Of a stretch of 64,000 bases of DNA, positions 63,947-64,000 are shown piece after piece. The position numbers and the translations under genes were made by a program. The DNA is from an uncultured Marvinbryantia sp. Lineage in GTDB: Bacteria > Bacillota > Clostridia > Lachnospirales > Lachnospiraceae. How positions within the stretch are numbered: position 1 is the first letter of the stretch; the number at the start of each line of letters is the position of its first letter. Below the pieces are notes generated by a model. It did no database searches. It saw only the letters and a program-made list of their open reading frames with translations, and was not told the DNA's origin. The stretch lies in assembly GCA_937915375.1 (NCBI GenBank), contig CALDMO010000042.1, positions 80,570 through 144,569 of the forward strand, read 5' to 3'.

Positions 63947-64000
63947 TGAACCGACCCCCAAAAGTTAGACCAAAAATCTAACGATTGGGAGGTCGGTTTA
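63947..64000 (+). mobile_element. Left end of an IS3-type insertion sequence, cut by window edge
   Basis: From 63947 the sequence reads TGAACCGACCCCCAAAAGTT, the style of IS3/IS150-group ends (TG...CCCCAAAAGTTAGAC). A small hairpin GTTAGAC/TCTAAC follows. A GGAGG at 63988-63992 would be the ribosome site of the first transposase frame just beyond the window. Family assigned from memory of end sequences. Confidence 0.6.

Overview
The window looks like chromosomal DNA of an endospore-forming Clostridium-type Firmicute, most probably a Lachnospiraceae member. The grounds are a complete spoIIIAA-AH cluster, spoIVB and spoIID, T-box leaders on pheST and leuA, consensus sigma-A promoters with 17-bp spacers, low-to-mid GC, and the order nusB-xseAB-ispA-dxs-tlyA-nadK-argR-recN-spoIVB that is usual in Clostridia. 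Species cannot be assigned from the sequence alone. Most genes lie on the minus strand. The exceptions are partial aroA, citrate synthase, the LacI-kinase fusion, a surface protein and a cell-wall serine hydrolase.

1-21 kb: the 3' part of aroA meets queA tail to tail; then a histidine phosphatase, pheST behind a T-box leader, a YihY membrane protein, spoIID and galM. A 6S RNA gene sits between galM and citrate synthase. Then come a small membrane protein, thrC, a fructokinase-type kinase, a SleB-like hydrolase, leuA with its own T-box, and a MATE exporter. At 19.7-21.3 kb is a decayed patch beside tRNA-Pro(GGG): a sigma-factor gene with a frameshifted start, a 5'-truncated Spo0A C-terminal-domain gene, and an internally deleted IS4-type element that supplies the latter's first codons.

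21.4-31.3 kb is the most distinctive region. A five-gene operon encodes a nucleoside hydrolase, a CUT1-type ABC importer (binding protein and two permeases, no ATPase) and ribokinase. Divergent to it is a single protein joining a complete LacI-type repressor to a PfkB/ribokinase domain. Read together, this is a nucleoside or riboside salvage locus whose regulator may sense or act on the sugar it controls. Next is a cell-wall-anchored surface protein with 12-residue tandem repeats and Cys-X2-Cys repeats.

31.3-44.5 kb: leuCD and a choline-binding-like serine hydrolase share overlapping divergent promoters. ilvC/ilvN, a CBS-domain protein, an alanine/glycine symporter, a C39-like secreted protein, DegV, TrmO, two NUDIX hydrolases, purC, and a RhuM-Fic protein preceded by a remnant helix-turn-helix gene follow.

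44.5-64 kb is a conserved housekeeping and sporulation block: spoIVB, recN, argR, nadK, tlyA, dxs, ispA, xseBA, nusB, an Asp23-family protein, prfC and spoIIIAH-AA behind a sigma-E-like promoter. It ends with a YtrA-type GntR regulator/ABC transporter operon, and the window closes inside what looks like the left end of an IS3-type element.
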